Below are positions 1 through 8,543 of a DNA stretch of 64,000 nt, one piece after another. Position 1 is the first letter of the stretch; each line of letters opens with the position of its first letter. The notes beneath the pieces are model-generated. The model saw only the letters and a program-made list of their open reading frames with translations, did not search any database and was not told the origin of the DNA. Source of the stretch: Photobacterium leiognathi (GTDB lineage Bacteria > Pseudomonadota > Gammaproteobacteria > Enterobacterales > Vibrionaceae); assembly GCF_030685535.1 (NCBI RefSeq), contig NZ_CP131601.1, forward strand, positions 434,001 to 498,000, read 5' to 3'. The position numbers and the translations under genes were made by a program.

Positions 1-28
1 TACGAGTTTTTTTGGTAATCGTATCCAT
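1..28 (-). CDS. LuxR/HapR/LitR-type quorum-sensing master regulator (first 9 codons only)
   Basis: Only the start of this gene lies in the window; the rest is off the left edge. The minus strand reads MDTITKKTR from an ATG at position 28. This resembles the N-terminus of the Vibrionaceae TetR-family regulators LuxR, HapR and LitR (MDxI.KR.RTR), and in Vibrio this gene is divergent from hpt, as here. Those proteins control bioluminescence, virulence and biofilm at high cell density. The call rests on nine residues plus synteny, so it is tentative. The leader holds a possible Qrr small-RNA pairing site (see separate entry). Confidence 0.55.
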
Positions 29-39
29 AATTAATCATC

Positions 40-46
40 CCTAGCC
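40..46 (-). promoter_or_regulatory. Possible Qrr sRNA pairing site in the litR/hapR-type leader
   Basis: On the minus strand the leader reads TTAGGCTAGGG, 11 to 21 bases before the ATG. Qrr small RNAs of Vibrionaceae carry the conserved core CCTAGCC(AACTGACG) that pairs with luxR/hapR leaders over the ribosome-binding region. Seven bases, GGCTAGG, are perfectly complementary. The Qrr core is recalled from family knowledge and no Qrr gene lies in this window. Confidence 0.4.
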
Positions 47-250
47 TAAGTATAAAATTTAGTTATGCATCTGCTTTAATAATGCTAGCTTACATAATAA
101 ACAACTCTTCGGCAAATAATTAGTCAGTGATGTGTTTCGTATAATTGACACTATTGATTAAATAACCATTACTTCGAAGGAGTGTTACAATGCGACTCCT
201 TTGAAATAAGTAGCCATGTGGCTAGTGCAATTGCACTAATGGAGAAGAAA

Positions 251-820
251 ATGAAACATACAATTGAAGTAATGATTTCTGAGCAGGAAGTTCAGGAACG
301 TGTAAAAGAGCTGGGTAAGCAAATCACTGAATGCTACAAAGACTCAACTGATCTAGTGATGGTGGGTTTACTACGTGGTTCTTTTGTTTTCATGGCTGAT
401 CTTGCGCGTGCGATTGAGTTGCCACATGAAGTCGATTTCATGACTGCATCAAGCTACGGTAATACCATGGAAAGTAGCCGTGATGTTCGCATCCTAAAAG
501 ATCTGGATGATGACATTAAAGGTAAAGATGTACTGCTGGTTGAAGATATTATCGATACTGGTAATACTCTAAGCAAAGTATGTGAAATTCTATCGCTACG
601 TGAGCCTAAGTCTATTCGTATTTGTACGCTACTTGATAAGCCAGAGCGCCGTGAAGTAGACGTGAAAGTTGATTGGTACGGCTTTGTGATCCCTGATGAA
701 TTCGTTGTGGGTGTAGGTATCGACTACGCTCAGAAATACCGTCACTTACCTTACATTGGTAAAGTGGTACCGGTAGGAATAATAAAAAAGCGACCATCTG
801 GTCGCTTTTTTTCTATTTAA
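251..820 (+). CDS. hpt: Hypoxanthine phosphoribosyltransferase, with a read-through C-terminus
   Basis: Purine salvage enzyme that converts hypoxanthine (and guanine) plus PRPP to IMP or GMP in the cytosol. The PRPP-binding motif [11 protein letters not shown] and the loop [11 protein letters not shown] are present. The start at 251 (MKHTIEVM) follows a GGAGAAG ribosome-binding site and matches family N-termini; an open frame continues upstream to 182 but has no support. The family normally ends just after YIGKVVP plus two or three residues. Here the frame continues for about 14 more codons through the terminator hairpin and ends at 820. Removing one G from the GG at 776-777 would restore a VPVE-stop ending. 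It is therefore either a real C-terminal extension mutation or a sequencing error; the catalytic core is intact. Confidence 0.93.
   Translation: MKHTIEVMISEQEVQERVKELGKQITECYKDSTDLVMVGLLRGSFVFMADLARAIELPHEVDFMTASSYGNTMESSRDVRILKDLDDDIKGKDVLLVEDIIDTGNTLSKVCEILSLREPKSIRICTLLDKPERREVDVKVDWYGFVIPDEFVVGVGIDYAQKYRHLPYIGKVVPVGIIKKRPSGRFFSI
784..812. terminator. Bidirectional terminator between hpt and can
   Basis: A-run, stem GCGACCA/TGGTCGC extended by A:T pairs, two-base loop and T-run. It is symmetrical, so it can serve both convergent genes. In the sequence as given it is translated as the tail of hpt. Confidence 0.85.
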
Positions 821-829
821 TCAACAAGA

Positions 830-1519
830 TCACTCTGCTTTTTCTGCAATATGTTCTTCAATCGATTTTTCTAGTGGCGGTAGCAGTGATGCCATCGCGG
901 ATTGATAGCCCACTTCGAGTGTTTCGCGGCTTGTTGATGTCACGCCAAGATCTTTAAGTACACCATTACTTGTACCGTAGATCCAACCGTGAATTTTCAC
1001 TTCCTGACCACGTTCCCATGCCTGTTGTAGGATCGTAGAGTTACCTAGGTTATAAACCTGAGAAGCGACGTTGATTTCAGACAGCTTATCATCCCACTCT
1101 TGACGAGGTAACGTGCCTAAATCTGAGCGGTGTTTTAGATAAAGGTCACGAATGTGAAGTAGCCAGTTATTGATAAGACCTAATTGTGGGTTCTCAATGG
1201 CAGCAGTTACACCACCACAGCCATAGTGACCACAGACAATGATGTGTTTAACTTTTAAAACATCAACGGCATACTGCACGACTGATAAACAGTTTAAGTC
1301 TGTATGAATAACTTGGTTTGCTACGTTACGGTGAACGAATAGCTCACCTGAAACCAGTCCTGTTAGACGTTCTGCAGGAACACGGCTGTCAGAACAACCA
1401 ATCCAAAGGTATTGCGGATGTTGTCCTTTTGCTAATTCGGTAAAGTAGTCAGGATCTTCATTTTTAATGTTCTCTGACCAAGATAGGTTGTTTGCGAAGA
1501 GCTGCTTAATATCTGCCAT
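830..1519 (-). CDS. can: Beta-class carbonic anhydrase
   Basis: Zinc enzyme interconverting CO2 and bicarbonate in the cytoplasm, supplying bicarbonate to carboxylases. The four expected zinc-site residues of the type II beta class are visible: Cys42 and Asp44 in CSDSRVP, and His98 and Cys101 in CGHYGCGG. The length of 229 aa is close to E. coli Can (220 aa). It is convergent with hpt and divergent from yadG, the same hpt-can-yadGH neighbourhood as in E. coli. The start ATG at 1519 gives the normal [12 protein letters not shown]-terminus. Nothing is unusual. Confidence 0.96.
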   Translation of the reverse strand: MADIKQLFANNLSWSENIKNEDPDYFTELAKGQHPQYLWIGCSDSRVPAERLTGLVSGELFVHRNVANQVIHTDLNCLSVVQYAVDVLKVKHIIVCGHYGCGGVTAAIENPQLGLINNWLLHIRDLYLKHRSDLGTLPRQEWDDKLSEINVASQVYNLGNSTILQQAWERGQEVKIHGWIYGTSNGVLKDLGVTSTSRETLEVGYQSAMASLLPPLEKSIEEHIAEKAE

Positions 1520-1636
1520 GATGATACCTTATATTGATATGTTCCTTACTATACACAAGCTGAGCTGGTAGCAAATCGGATTAGTGATAAATCAGTAATA
1601 ATTCCTTTTATTTTTGTAACAGAAAGAGCGCAATTT

Positions 1637-2572
1637 ATGAACGCTTTAGAAATAAAAAGTGTAAGAAAAACTTACAAGGGCGGTGTGGAAGCGCTTAAAA
1701 ACATGAACTTAACTGTGACTGAAGGCGACTTTTTTGCGCTTTTAGGGCCAAATGGCGCAGGAAAATCTACCACGATTGGCATTATTAGCTCGTTAGTGAA
1801 TAAAACTTCTGGTTCGGTGAAAATCTTTGGCTATGACCTTGATAGTGAAAAAGTTGATGCGAAAAATCAGCTAGGTTTGGTGCCACAGGAGTTTAACTTT
1901 AACCCATTTGAAACCGTTGAGCAGATAGTGGTGAACCAAGCGGGTTACTACGGGGTTGAGCGTTCAGTTGCTAAAGAGCGTGCTAAAAAATACCTTTCTC
2001 AACTTGATTTATGGGGTAAGCGGAGTGAGCGTGCACGTAATTTATCCGGTGGTATGAAGCGTCGTTTAATGATCGCACGTGCATTAATGCATGAGCCAAA
2101 GCTGCTGATTTTAGATGAGCCAACGGCTGGGGTTGATATTGAATTACGTCGCTCTATGTGGGCGTTTTTACGCAAAATCAATCAAGAAGGAGTGACGATA
2201 ATTCTAACCACTCACTACCTTGAAGAAGCTGAAATGCTGTGTCGTAACATTGGCATTATTAATCACGGTGAGTTGATTGAGCACACGTCGATGAAAGACT
2301 TACTGGGTAAATTAGAATTAGAGACGTTCATTTTAGATATTGAGCCGCAGACCCAAGCACCACAATTAACAAGCATGAACAGTCAGCTAGTCGATAGCAC
2401 TACATTAGAAGTTGAGCTGAAAAAGGGCGAAAGTTTAAATCCTGTTTTCACTCAATTATCTGAGCAGGGCATTGCGGTGAAATCGATGCGTAATAAGAGT
2501 AATCGCTTAGAAGAGTTATTTGTCACGCTGGTCAATCAAGCGGAAGCGAAGAAAGAAGGAGCAAAGGCGTGA
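1637..2572 (+). CDS. yadG: ABC exporter ATP-binding protein YadG
   Basis: ATPase subunit of an ABC-2 type exporter, paired with the permease YadH that follows. Walker A GPNGAGKST lies at residues 37-45, the signature LSGG at 136-139 and Walker B LLILDE at 156-161, followed by the H-loop in LTTHYLEEAEM. The length of 311 aa fits E. coli YadG (308 aa). The transported substrate is not known. The stop overlaps the yadH start by four bases, which implies translational coupling. It is divergent from can, so its promoter must lie within 1520-1636. Confidence 0.93.
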   Translation: MNALEIKSVRKTYKGGVEALKNMNLTVTEGDFFALLGPNGAGKSTTIGIISSLVNKTSGSVKIFGYDLDSEKVDAKNQLGLVPQEFNFNPFETVEQIVVNQAGYYGVERSVAKERAKKYLSQLDLWGKRSERARNLSGGMKRRLMIARALMHEPKLLILDEPTAGVDIELRRSMWAFLRKINQEGVTIILTTHYLEEAEMLCRNIGIINHGELIEHTSMKDLLGKLELETFILDIEPQTQAPQLTSMNSQLVDSTTLEVELKKGESLNPVFTQLSEQGIAVKSMRNKSNRLEELFVTLVNQAEAKKEGAKA

Positions 2573-3339
2573 AGAAGCAATACTGGATCGCATTTAAGAG
2601 TTTGATCACCAAAGAGATCCACCGTTTCACTCGTATTTGGGTGCAAACATTAGTACCGCCTGCGATCACCATGACCTTGTATTTCATTATCTTCGGTAAC
2701 CTAATTGGTAGCCGTATTGGTGATATGGAAGGCTTTAGCTATATGGCGTATATCGTTCCTGGTTTGATCATGATGTCGGTGATCACTAACTCTTACTCGA
2801 ATGTGGCATCTTCATTTTTCAGTGCTAAATTTCAGCATAACATCGAAGAATTATTAGTCGCACCGGTACCTAATTACATCATTATTGCCGGTTATGTCGG
2901 TGGTGGTGTACTGCGAGGTTTAGCCGTTGGTTTATTGGTCAGTATTGTTTCTTTGCTGTTTGTACCGCTGCATATCGCGCATATTGGAGTTATTGTGGCA
3001 ACTGTGGTGATGACATCGATTGTGTTCTCACTCGGCGGCTTAATTAATGCGGTATTTGCTCGTACCTTTGATGATATCAGTATTATTCCGACCTTTGTTC
3101 TAACGCCACTAACCTATCTTGGTGGGGGGTTTTATTCGATCAATCTATTGCCTGAGTTTTGGCAAGGAGTATCGAAAATTAACCCAATTGTTTACATGGT
3201 CAATGCGTTCCGTTATGGCTTCTTAGGGGTATCTGATGTTGCTATTGGTACCTCATTTGCGGTGCTCAGTGTGTTTGTTATCGCGCTTTATAGTGTGGCG
3301 TATTACTTAATCTCTCGTGGTATTGGATTACGCTCATAA
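2569..3339 (+). CDS. yadH: ABC-2 type transporter permease YadH
   Basis: Inner-membrane permease partner of YadG. The 256-aa sequence has about six hydrophobic segments and the ABC-2 family signature in its C-terminal half (FALGGLxNAVFARTFDD-like, then LTPLTYLGGGFYS). The start is GTG at 2569, overlapping the yadG stop. The gene ends 45 bases before the left inverted repeat of the IS4 element. That insertion split the yadH terminator, so yadH transcripts may run into the element until its internal hairpin. Confidence 0.92.
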   Translation: MKKQYWIAFKSLITKEIHRFTRIWVQTLVPPAITMTLYFIIFGNLIGSRIGDMEGFSYMAYIVPGLIMMSVITNSYSNVASSFFSAKFQHNIEELLVAPVPNYIIIAGYVGGGVLRGLAVGLLVSIVSLLFVPLHIAHIGVIVATVVMTSIVFSLGGLINAVFARTFDDISIIPTFVLTPLTYLGGGFYSINLLPEFWQGVSKINPIVYMVNAFRYGFLGVSDVAIGTSFAVLSVFVIALYSVAYYLISRGIGLRS

Positions 3340-3361
3340 CAGATAACTAAAGAAAAAAGAT

Positions 3362-3384
3362 AAAAAAATACCGCTCATGTGAGC
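3362..3384. terminator. Left half of a split yadH/panC terminator
   Basis: A7-TACC followed by GCTCATGTGAGC. Joined to 4828-4838 it gives a perfect 34-base palindrome: two 16-base arms with A7/T7 ends around a TG loop, a typical bidirectional rho-independent terminator. The IS4 element now separates the halves. GCTCATGTGAGC (3373-3384) is repeated directly at 4816-4827 and is the target duplication. Confidence 0.85.
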
Positions 3385-3402
3385 TAACACCTATCACTTA
3401 AG
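3385..3402 (+). repeat. IS4 element left terminal inverted repeat
   Basis: 18 bp, identical to the complement of 4798-4815. It directly abuts the target duplication. The apparent 41-bp inverted repeat seen at first sight is these 18 bp plus the split terminator palindrome. Confidence 0.9.
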
Positions 3403-3405
3403 AAA

Positions 3406-3434
3406 TTGATTGGTTGCACGATCTTTCAGATAGT
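3406..3434 (+). promoter_or_regulatory. Predicted transposase promoter
   Basis: -35 TTGATT (3406-3411), a 17-base spacer and -10 GATAGT (3429-3434), 4 of 6 matches. Predicted +1 is near 3441, inside the left arm of the hairpin at 3436-3473. A transcript from this promoter would thus lack a complete hairpin. Confidence 0.45.
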
Positions 3435-3435
3435 T

Positions 3436-3473
3436 AAAAATACCCTCAGTTTTGCAAAACTGGGGGTATTTTT
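3436..3473 (+). promoter_or_regulatory. Internal hairpin sequestering the transposase start / terminating read-through
   Basis: Two 18-base arms (3436-3453 and 3456-3473) pair with a single G-T wobble around a GC loop, and the structure ends one base before the ATG at 3475. The G5 that would serve as ribosome-binding site is in the right arm and would be masked. The arm also ends in a T-run, so it could terminate transcription coming from yadH. Comparable protection against impinging transcription is known in IS10 and IS50. Confidence 0.7.
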
Positions 3474-3474
3474 T

Positions 3475-4806
3475 ATGTTGTCACATTGGCTCATTGATGT
3501 AGATGCGTTTGCAGCACCAGAATCACTCTCATTATTTCAAAGAGACTTACCTCTTGAGTGGATTCAACAAGCATTAGATGAAACCAATAAGGCCAGTATA
3601 CGCAGACGAAAATTACCTGCGGAATTGGTTGTTTGGTTAATCGTTGGAATTGGCCTATATCGTAATAGATCGATAACCGATGTCTTGAATAAACTTGATT
3701 TGCAATTATCGCGATCACAAGGTGATTCTATTGCACCAAGTGCTATCCCTCAGGCGCGAAAACGATTGACAGCACAGCCTCTAAAAGCACTTTTCTCACT
3801 CACTGCCAAATATTGGACGAAAGCCGAAGATAGCGGAGACACATGGAAAGGCTTACGCCTTTTCTCTGTCGATGGAACTCAATTTAGAAGTCATGATACT
3901 CCAGAATTAGCGAGTCACTTTCAGTATGTCAAACACGGTAAGATACAGCATACAGAATACCCTATCGTCAGGTTATGTGCTTTATGCTCCCTTCGTAGTC
4001 GATTAATACACAACGTAGCATTTGGTCCCAGCAATATTGGTGAAGAGAACTATGCTAAACAGCTTATATCCTCAATAACGCCAGATTCTTTAACTATTTT
4101 TGACCGATGTTATCTTGGCGCCGAGTTGATGATTAATTGGCAACGTCAGCATGATTCGAGTCATTGGATGACTCCAATTAAATCAAATACGCGATATACC
4201 GTCATTAAGCAGCTTGATGAAGCAGGACGAGATTTGATTGTAGAAATGGATGTATCCAAATATGCAAGAGCTAAAGACCCAAGCCTTCCTGAAAAATGGC
4301 AAGCTCGATTAGTGCTTTATCCAGAAAAAACTCAAAAATATCATATCCAAGGGCTTCTTACTTCCTTAGTTGGTGAGCATTATAGCTATCAAGCTTTGCT
4401 TGATGTTTATTTCGAACGTTGGGAGATAGAAAACAGTTATGGTGAAATAAAACATGACATGCTTGAAGATGAAATATTATTGCGTAGTCAATCAGTAGAA
4501 GGTATTGAGCAAGAAATATGGGGAATATTGATAGCTTATAATCTTGTTCGCTTAGAAATAAGTAGAATAGCGGCAGAAGCGAATGTTTCACCATTACGGA
4601 TAAGTTTTATGATGGCGTTAAGAGATATTCAAGATGAATTAATGTGGTGTGCCATCGCTTCGCCAGGTTCAATTCCTCAAAAACTGAGAGCAATGAGAAA
4701 ACAAGTAAAGCGTTACATATTACCTGAAAGAAAAAAACGGCCCAAGCAGAGAGCCGTTCGTATCAATAAAACTCGTTATCCAGTTCGTTCCAAACACCTT
4801 AAGTGA
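3475..4806 (+). CDS. IS4-family transposase
   Basis: DDE transposase that cuts and pastes the element. The 443-aa length matches IS4 (442 aa). Catalytic residues are intact: Asp133 in LFSVDGTQ, Asp210 in LTIFDRCY, and the IS4 signature Y(2)R(3)E(6)K at Tyr312-Arg315-Glu319-Lys326 in YFERWEIENSYGEIK. The frame is open from 3406, but ATG at 3475 is chosen because upstream codons run through the hairpin and the family begins near there. The start is probably hairpin-controlled (3436-3473). The stop lies inside the right inverted repeat. Confidence 0.95.
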   Translation: MLSHWLIDVDAFAAPESLSLFQRDLPLEWIQQALDETNKASIRRRKLPAELVVWLIVGIGLYRNRSITDVLNKLDLQLSRSQGDSIAPSAIPQARKRLTAQPLKALFSLTAKYWTKAEDSGDTWKGLRLFSVDGTQFRSHDTPELASHFQYVKHGKIQHTEYPIVRLCALCSLRSRLIHNVAFGPSNIGEENYAKQLISSITPDSLTIFDRCYLGAELMINWQRQHDSSHWMTPIKSNTRYTVIKQLDEAGRDLIVEMDVSKYARAKDPSLPEKWQARLVLYPEKTQKYHIQGLLTSLVGEHYSYQALLDVYFERWEIENSYGEIKHDMLEDEILLRSQSVEGIEQEIWGILIAYNLVRLEISRIAAEANVSPLRISFMMALRDIQDELMWCAIASPGSIPQKLRAMRKQVKRYILPERKKRPKQRAVRINKTRYPVRSKHLK

Positions 4807-4815
4807 TAGGTGTTA
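4798..4815 (-). repeat. IS4 element right terminal inverted repeat
   Basis: 18 bp, exact complement of 3385-3402. The transposase stop codon (4804-4806) lies inside it. Confidence 0.9.
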
Positions 4816-4827
4816 GCTCATGTGAGC

Positions 4828-4838
4828 GGTATTTTTTT
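4828..4838. terminator. Right half of the split yadH/panC terminator
   Basis: GGTA-T7, which completes the palindrome begun at 3362-3384. Because of the insertion, panC transcripts on the minus strand no longer meet an intact terminator here and may run antisense into the transposase. Confidence 0.8.
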
Positions 4839-4854
4839 GCTAATGCATTAATGC

Positions 4855-5742
4855 TTATTCAGCCACATCTTCATCTGAGTTTTGTGTTGGGCCTAAATCA
4901 ACCACTTGGTTGTCGATTAGGCGCACTTTACCCAATTGAGAAGACATTAAGATCACCGCTTGTTGGGTCTCTTCTGTCACTGGTAGTAGTGTTACTGCAT
5001 CGCGAATAAAGCATTTGTCAGGCTGTAGACCTGCTGCACGTAACTGATCATTAGCATCAATCACTAGTTCGTCGTAATCAGTACGGCCACCACGCATTTG
5101 GCTGCTGATCCAACGCATAGTACGAGCGATCACAGGTGCACGCTGGCGCTCGTCAACGGTTAGTTTGCCATTGCGAGAGCTCATGGCTAAGCCATCCATT
5201 TCACGTACAGTCGGTACGCCAACGATCTTGATGTCTAGAGCTAGGTCGATCACCATTTGACGAATTAACGCCAACTGTTGGAAATCTTTCTCGCCAAAAC
5301 AGGCAACATCAGGCTGAACAATATTAAAAAGTTTATTAACGATGGTTGCCACGCCACGGAAATGACCTGGACGCAGTTCGCCTTCAAGGATGCTAGATAG
5401 GCCTGGAACTTCAACAAAAGTTTGGTTCTCAATGCCAGCTGGATACATGATCTCTGGTGTTGGCGTAAACACCACATCAACCATATTTTGCTCATGCAGT
5501 TTGGCAATATCTTGTTCTAGCGTACGTGGATACGTTTGAAGATCTTCAGCTTTATCAAACTGCATTGGATTAACAAAGATACTAGCAACAACAACATCGG
5601 CATGTTTGCGCGCTTTACGCATTAGCGTTAAGTGGCCTTCATGCAAGTTACCCATAGTTGGAACAAAAGCGATACGACGACCCTCACGGCGCCAGGTACG
5701 AATTTGCTCTCTTAGTGGGGCAATTTCGGCGAATGTTTGCAT
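4855..5742 (-). CDS. panC: Pantothenate synthetase (pantoate-beta-alanine ligase)
   Basis: ATP-dependent ligation of pantoate and beta-alanine, the last step of vitamin B5 synthesis, in the cytosol. The ATP-binding motif [14 protein letters not shown] lies near residues 29-42 and the KMSKS-like MSSRNGKL near 190. The 295 aa are slightly longer than E. coli PanC (283 aa), owing to an acidic C-terminal tail. It lies 10 bases after panB, in the usual panBC order. Its terminator is interrupted by the IS4 element. Confidence 0.97.
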   Translation of the reverse strand: MQTFAEIAPLREQIRTWRREGRRIAFVPTMGNLHEGHLTLMRKARKHADVVVASIFVNPMQFDKAEDLQTYPRTLEQDIAKLHEQNMVDVVFTPTPEIMYPAGIENQTFVEVPGLSSILEGELRPGHFRGVATIVNKLFNIVQPDVACFGEKDFQQLALIRQMVIDLALDIKIVGVPTVREMDGLAMSSRNGKLTVDERQRAPVIARTMRWISSQMRGGRTDYDELVIDANDQLRAAGLQPDKCFIRDAVTLLPVTEETQQAVILMSSQLGKVRLIDNQVVDLGPTQNSDEDVAE

Positions 5743-5752
5743 CTCTTATTCC

Positions 5753-6547
5753 TTATTCAAAAGTATGTTGCGGTCCTGGGAATTCACCCGTTTCAACATC
5801 TTTAATATATTTAGTGACGGCCTCACGCATGTCGCCAGTTTCTGCTAGGAAGTTCTTTGAAAACTTCGGCATGTAGTTAGCAGAAATACCGAACATATCG
5901 TGCATAACTAGAATTTGACCATCGGTGCTATTACCAGCACCAATGCCGATGACGGGAATATCAACCGCTTTGGTAATGCGCTCAGCAAGGCTTGCAGGAA
6001 CACACTCAAGTACAATGATTTGAGCGCCAGCATTCTTTAAGACAATAGCGTCTTTGACCATTTGCTCGGCTTTATCGATATCACGACCTTGGACTTTGTA
6101 ACCGCCGAAAATGTTAACAGATTGCGGGGTTAAACCAAGGTGAGCACACACAGGAACGGCACGTTCAGCTAGCATAGAAATGGTATCTGCTAGCCATGCA
6201 CCGCCTTCTAGTTTGACCATGTTTGCACCAGCTCGCATTAGCTTAGCTGCGTTTTCGCAAGCTTGCTCTGGTGTTGCATAACTCATAAATGGCATATCTG
6301 CCATCAGTAATGCATTAGGGCTTCCCGCACGTACACTACGCGTGTGGTAAGCAATATCTTCTACCGTCACAGGAAGCGTATCTTCACGGCCTTGTAAAAC
6401 CATGCCAAGAGAATCACCAACCAGCATAACTGGCATTTCCTGTTGCTCAAATAATTGAGCGAAACTCGCATCGTATGCGGTAACAGATGCGAACTTACGA
6501 CCTTCTTGCTTCCATTTCATGAGATCGTTGATAGTAATTTTCTTCAT
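5753..6547 (-). CDS. panB: 3-methyl-2-oxobutanoate hydroxymethyltransferase (ketopantoate synthase)
   Basis: First committed step of pantothenate synthesis: transfer of a hydroxymethyl group from methylene-tetrahydrofolate to ketoisovalerate. [15 protein letters not shown] carries the Mg-binding Asp and the GDSLG motif. The 264 aa match E. coli PanB exactly in length. It is 26 bases after folK and 10 before panC. Linkage to the folate gene folK is common in gammaproteobacteria and fits its folate co-substrate. Confidence 0.97.
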   Translation of the reverse strand: MKKITINDLMKWKQEGRKFASVTAYDASFAQLFEQQEMPVMLVGDSLGMVLQGREDTLPVTVEDIAYHTRSVRAGSPNALLMADMPFMSYATPEQACENAAKLMRAGANMVKLEGGAWLADTISMLAERAVPVCAHLGLTPQSVNIFGGYKVQGRDIDKAEQMVKDAIVLKNAGAQIIVLECVPASLAERITKAVDIPVIGIGAGNSTDGQILVMHDMFGISANYMPKFSKNFLAETGDMREAVTKYIKDVETGEFPGPQHTFE

Positions 6548-6573
6548 AGCTTCTCCTCGCCCTGATAGATTTT

Positions 6574-7059
6574 TTATTTTTGCCAGATAGCTAAGCCATT
6601 GAGGTCTACCTGATCCAATAGAGTGGATAAAGAAGTGTTGTCAGGTAGGATTAACTTAGGGCTGATCTCAGCTAACGGATAAAGCACAAATTCTCGTACT
6701 TTCATGCCGTAATGGGGAACGGTTAAACGTTCGCAATGGTGTTCAAGATCACCATAGAGCAGAATGTCGAGATCCAAGGTTCTTGGTCCCCAACGTTCAT
6801 CTTTGCGCACTCGACCATGTTCAAGCTCAATCGCTTGGGTTTGATCGAGTAAAGCCAGCGGCGCTAATTCGGTATCGATAGCGACGACGGCGTTAATGTA
6901 GTCTGGTTGGTTTTGTGGTCCCATCGGGGTACTGCTGTACAGCGATGATACGGCAACCACCGTCATATCTGGATGTGCTTTTAATGCATCAATGGCGCTA
7001 TTAGCTTGGGCGATCGGATCGCCCAAGTTACTGCCAATCGCGATATAGGCTCGGATCAT
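6574..7059 (-). CDS. folK: HPPK: 6-hydroxymethyl-dihydropterin pyrophosphokinase
   Basis: Transfers pyrophosphate from ATP to 6-hydroxymethyl-7,8-dihydropterin in folate synthesis. The signature [16 protein letters not shown], with its Mg-binding Asp pair, and the N-terminal [10 protein letters not shown] are clear. The 161 aa fit E. coli FolK (159 aa). The start overlaps the pcnB stop by four bases (ATGA), as in E. coli, so the two are probably translationally coupled. Confidence 0.96.
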   Translation of the reverse strand: MIRAYIAIGSNLGDPIAQANSAIDALKAHPDMTVVAVSSLYSSTPMGPQNQPDYINAVVAIDTELAPLALLDQTQAIELEHGRVRKDERWGPRTLDLDILLYGDLEHHCERLTVPHYGMKVREFVLYPLAEISPKLILPDNTSLSTLLDQVDLNGLAIWQK

Positions 7060-8477
7060 GATGATTTTGGCTGCGGTTTTTTACGTCGTTGCTGAGGACG
7101 GCGACGACGTGGGCGGCGGTTACCACCTTCATTAACATTCATGACCATTTTGCCGCGTTGATTACGATCGGTATTTTGGAACTCTGCCCACCACTGTGCT
7201 AGCTCTTTAATGTCATGACCTTCAAATAGGGCACGCATTTCTAAGAAATCGTAGGCAGCGCGGAACTTTGGATGCTCCATGGTCTTAAAGGCACGTTTAC
7301 CACTGCGACGGGCAAAGCGTAGTTGTTGCTGCCAAATATCGCGTACAGTAGTGGTATGACGGCGTGGGATCGCAATGGTGCGAACTTGATCATCAAGAAT
7401 ATCGTTACTTGCGACCATAAAGGCATCGTAGAACGATAAGCCGCTAGCAAAAGAGACTTCTTCCGCGCGGATCATCATTGGATACCACAGCATTGCAGCA
7501 TAGATAAACGCAGGATTAACACGTTTATCTTCGGCAATACGCTTATCCGTTGATGCCAAGATATGCTCAATCATCTTCTCTGTTTGGCTGCTTTGATCTT
7601 CGGTAAAGTGATCCGCCAAAATAGGGAAAAGTTGCTGGAATAGGTTATATTCGCGCAGCATGCGGTAGGTTTCTAAACCTTGGCCTGATTGCAGCAGTTT
7701 TAAACTTTCTTCAAACAAACGCGCTGCAGGAATATCTTGCAGTAATGATGAAAGCTCTTGGATTGGTGCTGCTGTTGCAGGATCGATATCCATGTCCAGT
7801 TTCACCGCAAAACGGACTGCACGTAGCATACGCACAGGATCTTCACGGTAACGGGTTTCTGGATCACCCATTAGGCGTACGATGCGATTATTTAAATCTT
7901 CAACACCGTTTGCATAATCGGTAACAGTGAAATCTTTGACGCTGTAGTACAGGGCATTGATAGTAAAGTCACGGCGTTCTGCATCTTCATCGATGGTGCC
8001 ATAGACGTTATCTCGAAGTAGCATACCTTCACGGTTGCGTGAAGAAATTTGTGGCTTCTGTTTGCTGTCTTTCGGGATTGTTGCTTGTACTGGTGCATCG
8101 GAGTGGTGACCACGGAAAGTGGCAACTTCGATAATGTCACGTCCAAATAGGATATGGGCAAGACGGAAACGGCGACCAATTAAACGACAGTTACGGAATA
8201 GCTTTTTGATCTCTTCTGGCGTTGCATTGGTAGCAATATCAAAATCTTTTGGTTGTTTGTCTAGCAGTAAATCACGTACGCCGCCACCTACTAAGTAAGC
8301 GTCGTAACCGACTTTATTTAGACGATATAGTACTTTCAGCGCATTTTCGCTGATATCTTTACGTGAAATGCTGTGCTCTTGGCGTTGGTAAACTTGCAAA
8401 GTTTGTTCCTCTGGAACGCGAGTACTACTGTCGCGATTCAATACTTTACGGCAAAAGCTGGCTACTCGATTAAAGAT
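7056..8477 (-). CDS. pcnB: Poly(A) polymerase I
   Basis: Adds 3' poly(A) tails that mark RNA for decay. The nucleotidyltransferase core [12 protein letters not shown]...KDFDIATNA and the RNA-binding region are intact; the C-terminus is a basic Arg/Lys/Gln tail. E. coli pcnB starts at a rare AUU codon, giving (I)FTRVANFCRKVL. The homologous residues here are [12 protein letters not shown], immediately preceded by ATC (8475-8477) and ATT (8478-8480), with GGGGTG just upstream. I set the start at the ATC that aligns with the E. coli AUU. In-frame ATGs at 8510, 8498 and 8489 are alternatives, but none has a good ribosome-binding site. The protein identity is certain; the start is not. Confidence 0.93.
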   Translation of the reverse strand: MFNRVASFCRKVLNRDSSTRVPEEQTLQVYQRQEHSISRKDISENALKVLYRLNKVGYDAYLVGGGVRDLLLDKQPKDFDIATNATPEEIKKLFRNCRLIGRRFRLAHILFGRDIIEVATFRGHHSDAPVQATIPKDSKQKPQISSRNREGMLLRDNVYGTIDEDAERRDFTINALYYSVKDFTVTDYANGVEDLNNRIVRLMGDPETRYREDPVRMLRAVRFAVKLDMDIDPATAAPIQELSSLLQDIPAARLFEESLKLLQSGQGLETYRMLREYNLFQQLFPILADHFTEDQSSQTEKMIEHILASTDKRIAEDKRVNPAFIYAAMLWYPMMIRAEEVSFASGLSFYDAFMVASNDILDDQVRTIAIPRRHTTTVRDIWQQQLRFARRSGKRAFKTMEHPKFRAAYDFLEMRALFEGHDIKELAQWWAEFQNTDRNQRGKMVMNVNEGGNRRPRRRRPQQRRKKPQPKSS

Positions 8478-8543
8478 AATACACCCCATTATGTGCATCT
8501 GGTTCAACAAACAGCCGTATATAATATATCACGGCAGACTATT

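Larger units (their letters stand above)
3385..4815 (+). mobile_element. IS4-family insertion sequence, apparently intact (1431 bp)
   Basis: Perfect 18-bp terminal inverted repeats lie at 3385-3402 and 4798-4815 (TAACACCTATCACTTAAG and its complement). They are flanked by a perfect 12-bp direct repeat, GCTCATGTGAGC, at 3373-3384 and 4816-4827. Length, repeat size and 11-13 bp duplication all match classical IS4 (1426 bp). The single transposase gene is full length with intact DDE residues, so the element is probably active or recently so. It landed in the loop of the yadH/panC terminator without harming either gene. Confidence 0.93.

Noticed and set aside
3362..4838. A 41-bp perfect terminal inverted repeat for the IS element
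   Set aside because: Only 18 bp belong to the element. The remaining 23 are the split host terminator plus the 12-bp target duplication, which explains why they are inverted repeats as well.
4803..5009. 68-codon plus-strand frame after the transposase
   Set aside because: Antisense to panC and across the IS end; no family match.
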